Shown: positions 24,954-33,802, numbered from the stretch's first letter. The stretch: 64,000 nt of DNA from Elusimicrobiota bacterium (GCA_016714745.1 JADKCG010000013.1:52818-116817), one strand, 5' to 3'. Program-made: numbers and translations. The notes: generated from the sequence alone by a model not told the origin.

Positions 24954-26260
24954 AAGAAAAAACTGAGGGTGAGGTAGGCTTGGTCGTTCGGGTCAAAAAA
25001 ACCGATTTGGGTGGAGGGCGAACCGCCGTAAACTTCCAAACCGCATTCTATCCCCACGTTGGGGATATAGTTAATGTTGACTTTAGGATTCTGGTAAAAA
25101 CTCTTGTCTGTGATGTTCGTAAAACCCAGATATCCAAGTTTAATGTTTCCGCTCAACAGTTCCAGTGAAAACTGACTGCTCAGGGTGGATGTTTTCTGTC
25201 GTGTGGGGGCCAGGTCGATGGAATAGTCCTTGATTTGGCTTTGGCTGAACGACACGTTGATGTAAGACCCTCCCGACCCATTGTAGTCCACCCCGACCAC
25301 CCCTGTCACCACGGGTTTGCGAATTTCTTGCAGGGAGGACGTCACAAAGCTTTGGCTCGAGACGTAACTCACGTCCCCGCGCAGGCCAAGGCTTCCGATC
25401 GCGGTCTCAAATTCCAGGCCGTACAGCTCTTCTCTTAAATAATGGAATTTTAAGGGTTGATGTGAAATATTAGAGAATACAACCAAATCTTCCAGGGACG
25501 ATTCGTGCCCAGGGGGAGCGGCGGGGGGGGGGAATGGGAAGGACATTAAAGAGGGTGTGTTGCTCTGATGGTTCAAATAAACCAAGGCCAGGTCGAGTCG
25601 GCCGATCGTACCGGAGAGTCGTCCTCCCCATGCCCCATTTTTGGGGGTTTGGGCGGGAACTTCTTCAATAATATTTAACGGGCCGTATTTTTTTTCAAGG
25701 TGGCCAAAATAGGCCCAATCGTCGCCGGAGTAATGAAAAATGGAGGTCTGAGAAAAGGGGACGTAAATCCCTTGAAGAGAAATGTAGTCTGAGAGAAACT
25801 CCACGTTCGCCATGGGGACCGGGATTTTTCGATCGGCCCGCGGTCGATTGAGCCCCAGGGACAAATCTTCTGGGTTCACAACGTCGAGGGGGCTGATTTC
25901 GTCCGCTTTGCCCCAGCGGACGATTTGGTTGCCAAAGCGTAGGTTGACGTGTTCATAGGTGAGGTTCATGTAAATATTGTAGGGGCGGATCTTTTGATCC
26001 ACCATCCATTCGCCGGCCACCACCTGAACAATGGGATTGGGGAGGTATTTGAGCTGGGCGTTGATGTCGGTGGTGGTGCGGGAAGTGTCTTCGTAGGGAT
26101 TGTCTTTCTTGGTGTCCCAGTTAAATCGGTTGGTCATCTTGGCCGTTAACTTGACCGGGAGGGGTTTGGGGGCAGGTTTCGCCGCCCACCCCGACCCGGC
26201 GGCAAAGACCATCAGGACAAGAAGAACCCCGGCTGAGTGGCGGGAAGGAGAGGGGGGCAC
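24950..26260 (-). CDS. Predicted outer-membrane beta-barrel protein (DUF1302-like)
   Basis: 436 residues, GTG start, signal peptide (GVLLVLMVFAAGSGWA). Many alternating amphipathic strands and a final aromatic residue (LTLSFFF end) suggest an outer-membrane barrel. The NQIVRWGKADEISPLDVVNPEDL segment is typical of DUF1302-like or MMPL-associated outer-membrane proteins. It follows the lipoprotein-sorting-type gene by four bases, so they form one operon. In other genomes this pair is accompanied by an RND (MMPL) exporter; none is present here. Substrate unknown. Confidence 0.75.
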   Translation of the reverse strand: MPPSPSRHSAGVLLVLMVFAAGSGWAAKPAPKPLPVKLTAKMTNRFNWDTKKDNPYEDTSRTTTDINAQLKYLPNPIVQVVAGEWMVDQKIRPYNIYMNLTYEHVNLRFGNQIVRWGKADEISPLDVVNPEDLSLGLNRPRADRKIPVPMANVEFLSDYISLQGIYVPFSQTSIFHYSGDDWAYFGHLEKKYGPLNIIEEVPAQTPKNGAWGGRLSGTIGRLDLALVYLNHQSNTPSLMSFPFPPPAAPPGHESSLEDLVVFSNISHQPLKFHYLREELYGLEFETAIGSLGLRGDVSYVSSQSFVTSSLQEIRKPVVTGVVGVDYNGSGGSYINVSFSQSQIKDYSIDLAPTRQKTSTLSSQFSLELLSGNIKLGYLGFTNITDKSFYQNPKVNINYIPNVGIECGLEVYGGSPSTQIGFFDPNDQAYLTLSFFF

Positions 26261-26264
26261 TGCG

Positions 26265-27041
26265 TTACCGCGTTTGTTTCAGATAGGCCCGGGTGAACAT
26301 GCGGTCCGGTAGGCCTTTGTTATATTTGATTTCGACGGTGCGCAAGACCGTTACGGTGTTTCTTTCGAAGTTTTTCATTTCCACTTCTTTGGCGGTCCAG
26401 ATTCCCGATATTTTTTCCAATCGTCGAGCCGTCAGGATTTTAGTGGGTTGCCGGAGAATACGGGTGTAATACTCCACCCGAAGGGGAAGATAAATGCCCT
26501 TGGGAATCCAAGCCACCCAGCGTTTGTATTGGGAGGATTTGGGATCGAGGGGAACGCTTTCGATCACCCAGCAATCGTAGGTGCCGACCTTTTCTTCGCG
26601 GAGAAGCGTGTGGGTGTCCTTGTCCACATTGCGTTCCTGCATGTCTTCGTAGGTGAAATCCGTGTTCACGAAATCTCCGTCTTTCTGGGAGGAGGCAATT
26701 CTTCGGTCTCGCCCCAGTTCGGGGAGATATAAAAACTGTTCGTCGTCTTTGCCCTTCACTTGCCAAGAAAGGAAAGTGGTCCCATCGATGGAGGCCGGCG
26801 AGGTAAAGCGGATGTAACTTTTTGAGAGAGAGCCGAAATCTTTGACGGCAGAGATCATGGATCGGGCTTGGGTGATCCCGGAGCGGTCGGTGATAAGCAT
26901 ATCCACTTTTGCGTAGGAATCATTGCCATCTTCCCGATCGTTGACCCGCTGAACGATGGCCCGCGCGTCCAGCTTTTCGGCGGCGGGGGCGGACACAAAG
27001 GGAGCCAAAAGAAACGTTGCGGCCAAAACGAGCTTTTTCAT
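26265..27041 (-). CDS. Outer membrane lipoprotein-sorting protein (LolA-like fold)
   Basis: 258 residues with a signal peptide (MKKLVLAATFLLAPFVSAPAA). The domain contains YAKVDMLITDRSG, DGTTFLSWQVKGKDDEQFLYLPEL and GTYDCWVIESVP, characteristic of the periplasmic LolA/LolB-like lipid-carrier family found beside MMPL-type RND exporters. AAGGAG precedes the ATG. Promoter region is between this gene and dnaE, which is divergent. It probably ferries a hydrophobic ligand across the periplasm together with the neighbouring barrel protein; this is inference. Confidence 0.85.
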   Translation of the reverse strand: MKKLVLAATFLLAPFVSAPAAEKLDARAIVQRVNDREDGNDSYAKVDMLITDRSGITQARSMISAVKDFGSLSKSYIRFTSPASIDGTTFLSWQVKGKDDEQFLYLPELGRDRRIASSQKDGDFVNTDFTYEDMQERNVDKDTHTLLREEKVGTYDCWVIESVPLDPKSSQYKRWVAWIPKGIYLPLRVEYYTRILRQPTKILTARRLEKISGIWTAKEVEMKNFERNTVTVLRTVEIKYNKGLPDRMFTRAYLKQTR

Positions 27042-27148
27042 GAGTCACTCCTTTATTCCTGACGCATTAACTTACCCCCGCGGGACGTGATTGTCAAGGG
27101 CCAAAAATCTTCGGAATTCCCCGGTTAGACGATCAGGTGGAGAACAGG

Positions 27149-27154
27149 TATAAT
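27149..27154 (+). promoter_or_regulatory. -10 element of dnaE, close to the start codon
   Basis: TATAAT ends 11 bases before the dnaE ATG at 27166. No Shine-Dalgarno sequence and no clear -35. The transcript would have a leader of only a few bases. Confidence 0.45.
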
Positions 27155-27165
27155 CCGTCTTCCCC

Positions 27166-30100
27166 ATGACGCCTGAATTTGTTCATCTGCACAATCATAC
27201 CGAGTACAGTTTGTTGGACGGGGCGACCCGACTAACCGACGAGAAAGGCAACCCCTCCGAGTTCATGAAGTCCATGGCGGCGGCTAAGTTCCCGGCGTTG
27301 GCGATTACCGATCACGGGAACCTCTACGGCGCCATCGAGTTTTACTCCTCCTGCACCGACGTGGGGATCAAACCCATCATCGGCATGGAATCTTACATTG
27401 CCCCGGAATCCCGGTTGGACCGTCACGGCAGTCCCTCTGAGGCGTCCCATCACCTCACCCTGCTGGCCATGAACGAAGTCGGATACCGGAATTTAATGAA
27501 GCTGTCTTCCCGAGCGTTTTTGGAGGGGTATTACTACAAGCCGCGGATCGATAAAGAAATCTTGGCTCAACACTCGGAAGGGTTGGTGGGGCTCTCCGGG
27601 TGCTTGAAGGGGGAAGTCCCAGGGGCGCTCCTGGCGGACCGCCCTGAAAAAGCGGAGAAAGCCCTCGACGCCTACCGGCAGATTTTCGGTAAAGACAACT
27701 TTTTTATTGAGCTGATGGACCACGGGCTTGCCGACCAAAAAAAAGTTTTTCCCAAACTGGTGGCACTGGCGAAAAAATTCGAAACGCCGCTCGTGGCCAC
27801 CAACGACTGCCACTATTTCCGGAAAGAAGACAACCTCGCCCACGACGTTTTGCTCTGCATTGGGACCGGCAAAACCATGGACGATCCCAAACGGCTGAGA
27901 TACGCGTCGCCGGAATTTTATTACAAGTCGTCCGCCGAGATGCTCCAAGTTTTTGGCGAGGTTCCCCACGCCCTCAAAAATACGTTGGCGATCGCCGAAC
28001 GGGCCCACCTGGAACTTAAATTCAACCAAATCCTTCTTCCCCGTTACGATGTCCCCGTTGGCGATTCCCCGGAAACGTATTTGGAGAAACTCTGTCTGGA
28101 AGGTCTTAAAAAGCGAATGGGGCACATTCGTCCCGAGTATAAAACCCGCTTGGATTACGAACTGGGGATTATCCAGAAGATGGGGTTTGCCACGTATTTC
28201 TTGATCGTTTGGGATTTTATCCGATACGCCCGAACGCAAGGGATTCCCGTGGGGCCCGGCCGCGGGTCGGGCGCGGGCGCGCTGACCGCTTTTGCCTTGT
28301 CCATCACAAACATTGATCCCATCCAAAACGGCCTCCTTTTTGAGCGGTTTTTGAACCCGGAACGGCGCTCCATGCCCGACTTGGACATTGATTTTTCAGA
28401 TGACGGTCGGGAGAAAGTCATCGCCTATGTCCGAAACAAATACGGGGAAGCCTGCGTGGCTCAGATCATCACGTTCGGATCCATGCTCGCCCGTATGGTG
28501 GTGCGGGATGTGGGGCGGGCCATGGGGATTCCCCTGACGGAGGTCGACCGGGTGTGCCGATTGATCCCGCGGGAGTTGGGCACGACGCTTCACAGCGCCC
28601 TGGGCGCGGTGACGGAACTTCAACAGCTTTACAAATCCGACCCTCAGGTCAAAAAACTGCTGGACATGGCGCAGAAATTAGAAGGGATCAAACGCCATTC
28701 GGGTGTCCATGCGGCGGGGACCATCATTGCCGCCGGGGAGTTGACCCAGCATGTCCCCTTGGCCAAAGGGTCCCGGGACGTGGTCACGACTCAATATAAC
28801 GATGAGGCCCTCCTTAAACTGGGCCTTTTAAAGGTGGACTTTCTTGGTTTGCGCACTCTGTCAGTGATTCGAGATGCCGTTCTGCTTGTTCGGCAACGGC
28901 ATGACCCCGCGTTCGACATCGATAAAATTCCCGTGGACGACCCGGCGGCGTTTAAACTACTGGCCCAAGCGAAAACAGGGGGCGTGTTCCAATTGGAATC
29001 GGGCGGCATGCGGGATTTGTTGCGAAAATTGAAACCGACCACTCTCTCGGATGTCACCGCTCTCATCTCCTTGTATCGCCCCGGTCCCATGGGGTCCGGC
29101 ATGTTGGACGAATTCGTTTCCCGCAAACACGCTCGGTCCAAAGTGAGGTTCGACCACCCCTCGTTGGAACCGTTATTGGCCGACACCTACGGCATTATCG
29201 TTTATCAAGAACAAGTCATGCAGATCGCCCAGGTGTTGGCCGGGTACACGCCGGGGCAAGCCGATGTGCTTCGCAAAGCCATGGGCAAAAAAATACCGGA
29301 AATTCTCCAACAACAAAAAGAAACCTTCATGAAGGGGTGCGCCGAAAAAAAAGTGGACAAGAAAATTGCCGAGAAGGTGTTTGACTTGGTGGTTCAGTTC
29401 GGCGGATACGGGTTTAACAAAAGCCACGCTTCCGCCTACGGCCTGGTCAGCTATCAAACCGCTTTTCTGAAGGCCAATTTCCCGGTGGAATTTATGTCGG
29501 CGGTTTTGACGTCGGAAATTGGCCATTCGGCTTTGGGATCAAAAGAAGTGGAATCCAAACTGGTCACCTACATGGGGGAATCCCAGGACATGGGAATTGA
29601 TATTTTACCCCCCGACGTGCAAAAATCCGGGGACGTTTTTACGGTGGAAAGCCCTCCGGCTGAAAAGAAAAACCCCGCGATCCGGTTTGGGCTGGTGGCG
29701 GTCAAAAATGTGGGGGAAAGCGCGGTGGTTTCTGTTTTGGAAGCGCGCCGGCGGGGCCCTTTCCTTTCCCTGGCCGATTTTTGTGCCCGGGTAGACACGC
29801 GTTTGGCCAATAAAAAAGTTTTGGAATCCCTGATTAAAGCCGGAGCGTTCGACGGATTCCGTTTGGTTCTGGGCGAAGAGGCTGAAGCGGTTCGAATGGC
29901 AGAACTGTGCCGGTGGCGCTCCCAGCTGTTGTCGGATGTCGAAGGGGCGCTCAGCCGTTCTTCCAGCCTCCGCGAAGCGGCGTCGGTGGGGCAGGGGGCT
30001 CTTTTCGATATGGGGACTGTGGCGAAAGCGAAACCGATCAGCGCTCAAAATGGCATGGCGAACGGTGAGGCGCACTGCACGGAACATGAACTGTTGGCGA

Positions 30101-30705
30101 ACGAAAAAGAAGTGTTGGGTTTTTATCTCTCGGGCCATCCCCTGGCGCGGTATCGGAAGGAACTTTCGAGTTACACCACCCACACGTTGGGGACGTTGCC
30201 GGAATCGGGCGTCGTCCGCGTGGCGGGGATGATCGTTAACACCAAAAAGACCGTGACCAAAACCGGTCATGCCATGAGCCGGTTCAAACTGGAAGATTTA
30301 GACGGGGAGTTGGAGTGTGTGGTGTTTCCCAAAACGTTCACGCCGGAGATCGCGAAAGTGTTGGTGGCCCACGAAATGGTGGTGGTCAAGGGTCGGATCG
30401 AACTCCGCACCGATGACAAGAACTTGCTCGTCGAGGAAGTGGTGCCGCTCAAAGAAGCCCGGCAACGGTTTATCAAACGGCTCGTGCTGACTCTTTCCAC
30501 GGCGGGTCTCGAAGAGGAAATGGTGGGAAAAATCCACCGAATTTGCGCGAGCCACCCAGGCCCTTGCCGGGTGTGTTTTGAGCTCGACACCCCGACTCAC
30601 GGGCTGTATCGTTTGGTGTCGGACTGCACCGTGGCCCCCACGGACAGTGTGCTGAACGAACTTCAAACCCTCGTGGGTCGCGACCGGGTGGAACTTCAAG
30701 CATGA
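27166..30705 (+). CDS. dnaE: DNA polymerase III subunit alpha
   Basis: Replicative polymerase, 1179 residues. N-terminal PHP domain (HLHNHTEYSLLDGATRL, ALAITDHGNLYGA), polymerase core with GPGRGSGAGAL, catalytic aspartates in PDLDIDFSDDGRE, the KHSGVHAAGTI region (RHSGVHAAGT) and YQEQVMQIAQ, then a helix-hairpin-helix segment, an OB domain (VRVAGMIVNTKKTVTKTGHAM) and a short C-terminal tail. Full length for DnaE1. It is divergent from the lipoprotein-sorting gene. Confidence 0.97.
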   Translation: MTPEFVHLHNHTEYSLLDGATRLTDEKGNPSEFMKSMAAAKFPALAITDHGNLYGAIEFYSSCTDVGIKPIIGMESYIAPESRLDRHGSPSEASHHLTLLAMNEVGYRNLMKLSSRAFLEGYYYKPRIDKEILAQHSEGLVGLSGCLKGEVPGALLADRPEKAEKALDAYRQIFGKDNFFIELMDHGLADQKKVFPKLVALAKKFETPLVATNDCHYFRKEDNLAHDVLLCIGTGKTMDDPKRLRYASPEFYYKSSAEMLQVFGEVPHALKNTLAIAERAHLELKFNQILLPRYDVPVGDSPETYLEKLCLEGLKKRMGHIRPEYKTRLDYELGIIQKMGFATYFLIVWDFIRYARTQGIPVGPGRGSGAGALTAFALSITNIDPIQNGLLFERFLNPERRSMPDLDIDFSDDGREKVIAYVRNKYGEACVAQIITFGSMLARMVVRDVGRAMGIPLTEVDRVCRLIPRELGTTLHSALGAVTELQQLYKSDPQVKKLLDMAQKLEGIKRHSGVHAAGTIIAAGELTQHVPLAKGSRDVVTTQYNDEALLKLGLLKVDFLGLRTLSVIRDAVLLVRQRHDPAFDIDKIPVDDPAAFKLLAQAKTGGVFQLESGGMRDLLRKLKPTTLSDVTALISLYRPGPMGSGMLDEFVSRKHARSKVRFDHPSLEPLLADTYGIIVYQEQVMQIAQVLAGYTPGQADVLRKAMGKKIPEILQQQKETFMKGCAEKKVDKKIAEKVFDLVVQFGGYGFNKSHASAYGLVSYQTAFLKANFPVEFMSAVLTSEIGHSALGSKEVESKLVTYMGESQDMGIDILPPDVQKSGDVFTVESPPAEKKNPAIRFGLVAVKNVGESAVVSVLEARRRGPFLSLADFCARVDTRLANKKVLESLIKAGAFDGFRLVLGEEAEAVRMAELCRWRSQLLSDVEGALSRSSSLREAASVGQGALFDMGTVAKAKPISAQNGMANGEAHCTEHELLANEKEVLGFYLSGHPLARYRKELSSYTTHTLGTLPESGVVRVAGMIVNTKKTVTKTGHAMSRFKLEDLDGELECVVFPKTFTPEIAKVLVAHEMVVVKGRIELRTDDKNLLVEEVVPLKEARQRFIKRLVLTLSTAGLEEEMVGKIHRICASHPGPCRVCFELDTPTHGLYRLVSDCTVAPTDSVLNELQTLVGRDRVELQA

Positions 30706-30753
30706 CCTTGCCCGCCGTCTCTTTTTTCGCCGGGCCGACGAATAAACTTTTTG

Positions 30754-30759
30754 TATAAT
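30754..30759 (+). promoter_or_regulatory. -10 element upstream of asd
   Basis: TATAAT in TTTTGTATAATTTC, 54 bases before the asd GTG; no convincing -35. Confidence 0.4.
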
Positions 30760-30812
30760 TTCTCTCGGCGGCCTTCGGGCGCGCTCTTATTTTATCGATC
30801 AGGAGGAGACGT

Positions 30813-31844
30813 GTGAAGAAATATCGCGTGGCGGTGGTGGGCGCTGGGGCCGTGGGCGTCGAGATGATTCGCGTGCTGAAAAACCGAAAATTTCCTTTGG
30901 AAGAATTGCGTGTTCTCGCTCGGACCGAAAGGCCGCTGATCGTGGATGGGATCACCTACCAGGTGCGGGCCACCACGCCGGAGGCGTTCACCAATATCGA
31001 CGTGGCTCTCTTTGCCGGGACCGAAGGCGAAAAAGGTGCGGCAGTGACGTTTGGCAAAGAAGCCATTGCCCGGGGCGCTGTGGTCATCGATAACGGTGCT
31101 GATTTCCGTATGGATCGGGATGTCCCCCTCGTGGTTCCCGAAGTCAACGGGAACGCCCTCAAGAGGCACAAAGGCATCATCGCCAATCCGAACTGCACGA
31201 CGGCGGTCCTTTTGATGGGACTGGCGCCGTTGCATCGTAAGTTTGGGGTCAAACGCGTGGTCGTCTCAACGTATCAAGCCGTCTCTGGCGCAGGCGGCAA
31301 GGCCATCGAGGCCCTGCGGGACCAAGCGCGGAAAGTTCTTGCGGGGGAACCCCTCACGGATCTGGGCGGGTTTCCGAATCAAATCGCTTTTAACGTGCTG
31401 GCCAACAATTGGAAAATTGAGGAGAAGGGCTATTCCAACGAAGAGTGGAAAGTGGTTCAGGAAACCCACAAAATGTTGGACCCAAAAATAAAAGTGTCCG
31501 TCACCACGGTTCGTGTGCCCACGGCCGTGGGGCACGGGGAATCTGTCTGGATTGAGACGAAAAAACCGATCACCGCGAAGGCCGCCCGGGCGGTGTTGGC
31601 AAAAGCCCCCGGCGTCCGGGTGGTGGACGAGGCTTCTCCTTTGGACGGCGTGTCTTGTCCCATGCCGATTTTGGCGGCGGGGCGGGAAGAGACGTTGGTC
31701 GGGCGAATCCGCGGGGACCTTTTCAACGATCACGCGCTTGCTTTTTGGGTGGTGGGGGACAACCTTTGGAAAGGGGCGGCCTTAAACGCCGTCCAAATCG
31801 CGGAGACGCTCATCGCCAGAGGGTGGTTAAAACCGAATCAATGA
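30813..31844 (+). CDS. asd: Aspartate-semialdehyde dehydrogenase
   Basis: Converts aspartyl phosphate to aspartate semialdehyde for lysine, diaminopimelate, threonine and methionine synthesis. 343 residues. NADP-binding VAVVGAGAVGVEMIRVL, catalytic cysteine in IANPNCTTAVLL, VVSTYQAVSGAGGKA, VRVPTAVGHGESV with the active-site His. GTG start at 30813 is set by the AGGAGGAG just upstream. The stop overlaps the next ATG (ATGA). ArgC also has a related fold, but the motifs are those of Asd. Confidence 0.95.
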   Translation: MKKYRVAVVGAGAVGVEMIRVLKNRKFPLEELRVLARTERPLIVDGITYQVRATTPEAFTNIDVALFAGTEGEKGAAVTFGKEAIARGAVVIDNGADFRMDRDVPLVVPEVNGNALKRHKGIIANPNCTTAVLLMGLAPLHRKFGVKRVVVSTYQAVSGAGGKAIEALRDQARKVLAGEPLTDLGGFPNQIAFNVLANNWKIEEKGYSNEEWKVVQETHKMLDPKIKVSVTTVRVPTAVGHGESVWIETKKPITAKAARAVLAKAPGVRVVDEASPLDGVSCPMPILAAGREETLVGRIRGDLFNDHALAFWVVGDNLWKGAALNAVQIAETLIARGWLKPNQ

Positions 31845-32704
31845 GAATTCTTATTCTCGGGGCCCAGGGTCAGTTGGGCGCCGAGCTTGTTGGGACGAAC
31901 CCCGGGCACACGCTTCTTCTTCATACCCGTCTCGACGCGGAGATGACCGACGCGGGGGCGCTCGGGCGTTTCGTTCGTGCGGCCCATCCGGAGATGGTGT
32001 TGAACACCGCCGCTTTTAATCTCACGGAACTTTGTGAGGAGGAACCGAACATCGCGTTTGCGGTGAACACCTTAGCCCCACGCGCTCTGGCGGGGATCTG
32101 TTCGGGGTTGGGAGCGAGACTTTTACATTTCTCGACAGATTTTGTGTTCGATGGGAAGAAAGGGGCCCCTTACGGGGAGTCGGACGCTCCGAACCCCATC
32201 AACGTGTATGCGCTCTCTAAATATGGGGGAGAACGGTTTGTTTTGTCCGCCTCTGACCAAAACATTGTGTGTCGAACGGCGGGTCTTTACGGCAGGGCGG
32301 GGTCGCGCGCCAAGGGAGGGAATTTCATTCATTCGCCATTCTCTCCCGCGCCCAGAAGGGCGAACCTCTTCGTGTGGTCAACGATATTTTTCAGTCGCCC
32401 ACTTCCGCGCGCGACCTTGCTGAAAAAGTGTGGGAACTCGTGGCGCTCAACACCGGAGGCGGGGTTTTCCACCTCGCCAACAGTGGGGGATGTTCCTGGT
32501 TTCAATTGGCCCAGGCCATTTTGGAAATCAGTGGCTTTTCGGTGCCCCTCACCCCCCTCTCTTCGTCCCAATGGCCTGGAAAAATGCGCCGTTCCCCCGA
32601 TACGCCTCGTTTCAGAACGTCTCTCTTCCTTGGGCCTAACCCCATTACGTCCTTGGCGCGAAGCCCTCACGGCCTATCTCAAAGAACAGGGGGCTTCCCT
32701 TTAA
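31841..32704 (+). CDS. rmlD: dTDP-4-dehydrorhamnose reductase-like protein, several frameshifts
   Basis: RmlD-type NAD(P)H-dependent sugar-nucleotide reductase. Start ILILGAQGQLGAELV, LNTAAFNLTELCEEEP, HFSTDFVFDGKKG, catalytic YALSK and VCRTAGLYG are in one frame. After about 32325 homology moves to a second frame (VVNDIFQSPTSARDLAEKV, GVFHLANSG), at about 32583 to a third (NAPFPRYASFQNVSL) and at about 32637 back to the first (PWREALTAYL). Three shifts in 300 bases could be sequence errors or genuine decay. The stop codon in the final frame is provided by the left end of the palindromic element. Confidence 0.8.
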   Translation: MRILILGAQGQLGAELVGTNPGHTLLLHTRLDAEMTDAGALGRFVRAAHPEMVLNTAAFNLTELCEEEPNIAFAVNTLAPRALAGICSGLGARLLHFSTDFVFDGKKGAPYGESDAPNPINVYALSKYGGERFVLSASDQNIVCRTAGLYGRAGSRAKGGNFIHSPFSPAPRRANLFVWSTIFFSRPLPRATLLKKCGNSWRSTPEAGFSTSPTVGDVPGFNWPRPFWKSVAFRCPSPPSLRPNGLEKCAVPPIRLVSERLSSLGLTPLRPWREALTAYLKEQGASL

Positions 32705-32863
32705 CCCGGATTTTGCAATAGGACACGGCATTCGACGAAGAATCCGGGACTTTTTCTTCCTCAAAACGCTCAACCGTAGACACCGCTACGCTTTCGCGTT
32801 TTTCGTCGAAAAAGCCGCCGGCTTCTTCATCTCGGTGCTCGCGCCTATTGCAAAGTCCGGGTT
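32703..32863. mobile_element. Palindromic MITE-like element, copy B (best conserved)
   Basis: 161 bases. Terminal inverted repeats AACCCGGATTTTGCAATAGG (32703-32722) and the complement of AACCCGGACTTTGCAATAGG (32844-32863) differ at one base. The body is also an imperfect palindrome centred on CGTAGACACCGCTACG, so the whole element can fold as one long hairpin. No coding capacity. Near-identical to copy C. Confidence 0.88.
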
Positions 32864-33000
32864 TAATAAGGTGAGATACCGGTTCCTTTCTCGGTGTCCG
32901 TTTATCGCTCCGAGGAACCGTCCGCTGTTTGTGTCTCTACTCGAAGTGGGACTCCGTGGCGCAGAAAGGCATTGAATGGAAGAATATGGAAAAATATCCT
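32864..33000. other. Spacer between palindromic element and HTH gene
   Basis: Nothing recognisable apart from an in-frame upstream ATG (32976) that lies before the promoter and is therefore not used. Confidence 0.4.
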
Positions 33001-33029
33001 TTGACTTCCGTCGCCGGTTTTTTTATAAG
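33001..33029 (+). promoter_or_regulatory. Promoter of the small HTH gene
   Basis: TTGACT (33001-33006), 17-base spacer, TATAAG (33024-33029). It decides for the ATG at 33063 over the one at 32976. Confidence 0.65.
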
Positions 33030-33062
33030 TGTGGGGTAACTTCGGACAAAGAGGTTCGGAAA

Positions 33063-33299
33063 ATGGAACAGAACGGACCACGGTTTGCAAAAGAGGTCAT
33101 GGACATCCGGGAGGTGGCCGGATACCTGGGCATGGGGAAATCGAAAATTTATGGGCTCATCCGCCAACGTAAAATCCCGGCCTCGCGGATTGGCCGCCAG
33201 TACCGATTTTCCAAAGAGGTGATCGACTCGTGGTTGCGCGAGAGTTTGATCACCCAACCCGCGGAGCCGCAGGGACGCTTGTTTGAAGGAAAAGTTTGA
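33063..33299 (+). CDS. Excisionase-type helix-turn-helix DNA-binding protein
   Basis: 78 residues. One winged-HTH (MerR/excisionase HTH_17) domain: MDIREVAGYLGMGKSKIYGL, RQRKIPASRIGRQYRFSKEVIDSWL. Such stand-alone proteins act as excisionase-like factors or small regulators. It lies directly upstream of three TCGACGG repeats and of the promoter for the next gene, so it may regulate the small basic protein; this is inference. No integrase is nearby. Confidence 0.82.
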   Translation: MEQNGPRFAKEVMDIREVAGYLGMGKSKIYGLIRQRKIPASRIGRQYRFSKEVIDSWLRESLITQPAEPQGRLFEGKV

Positions 33300-33307
33300 C
33301 TTTTTCT

Positions 33308-33363
33308 TCGACGGAAAAGGGGGCCGACCGTCGATCGACGGGGATTGGATTTTTGATCGACGG
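33308..33363. promoter_or_regulatory. Three TCGACGG boxes including a 14-bp palindrome (candidate operator)
   Basis: TCGACGG at 33308-33314, 33335-33341 and 33357-33363. The middle one is half of the perfect palindrome CCGTCGATCGACGG (33328-33341). Placed between the HTH gene and the promoter of the 73-residue protein. Confidence 0.55.
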
Positions 33364-33372
33364 TAAATCCTC

Positions 33373-33400
33373 TTGCTTTTTTTTTCTCAAATGCTACAGT
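33373..33400 (+). promoter_or_regulatory. Promoter of the 73-residue basic protein
   Basis: TTGCTT (33373-33378), 16-base T-rich spacer, TACAGT (33395-33400); GGGAGGTG ribosome-binding site before the ATG at 33445. Confidence 0.6.
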
Positions 33401-33444
33401 GTGTTCCTGTGTAGGACCACACTTAATTCAGGGAGGTGACACAC

Positions 33445-33666
33445 ATGGCACAAAAAATCGCAAAAGCAGGGATCAAAAGAGAAGACGGTTTTCTCTATTT
33501 CATCGATAAGCAGGGCGACGTGTCCCGGGCGAAGATGGCTCGTGGCGGAAAAAAAGGCGGCAAAATCCAGAAAGTGACAAAGGTCGGCGTTAAGAAAGAG
33601 AAAGGCTACCTGTACTTCTTGGATAAGCAAGGGGACGTTTCCCGCGCGAAGATGGTTCGCCGCTAG
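33445..33666 (+). CDS. Small basic protein made of two repeats
   Basis: 73 residues, two copies of a unit of about 30: GIKREDGFLYFIDKQGDVSR and GVKKEKGYLYFLDKQGDVSR, each followed by AKM, joined by a Lys/Gly-rich linker (ARGGKKGGKIQKVTK). Very Lys/Arg-rich with few acidic residues outside the repeat core, which suggests nucleic-acid binding. Strong ribosome-binding site and promoter indicate good expression. I do not recognise a characterised family, though I recall similar uncharacterised proteins in Elusimicrobiota-like genomes. Confidence 0.8.
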   Translation: MAQKIAKAGIKREDGFLYFIDKQGDVSRAKMARGGKKGGKIQKVTKVGVKKEKGYLYFLDKQGDVSRAKMVRR

Positions 33667-33753
33667 ACGGCAGGCCTTCCGCGCGCCTTGGGGCGCGTGA
33701 GATCGTGGACGCGGCTTGCGGGGTCATCTGATCCCTTTTCCGGCGTCTTTCAA

Positions 33754-33802
33754 GAACCCCGCTCTCCTCTTTTAGGGCAACCTAAGGAGGGGGGCGGGGT
33801 TC
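33754..33802. terminator. Long bidirectional terminator hairpin
   Basis: GAACCCCGC (33754-33762) pairs with GCGGGGTTC (33794-33802), with further pairing CTCCT/AGGAG and TTTTAGG/CCTAA around a GCAA loop. It lies between convergent genes. Confidence 0.8.

Noticed and set aside
30813..31844. ArgC (N-acetyl-glutamyl-phosphate reductase)
   Set aside because: The fold is related, but the cysteine motif NPNCTT, VSTYQAVSGAG and VRVPTAVGHG are those of aspartate-semialdehyde dehydrogenase.
33063..33299. Prophage or integrative element suggested by the excisionase-type protein
   Set aside because: No integrase, attachment repeats or phage genes nearby; such HTH proteins are also common as stand-alone regulators.
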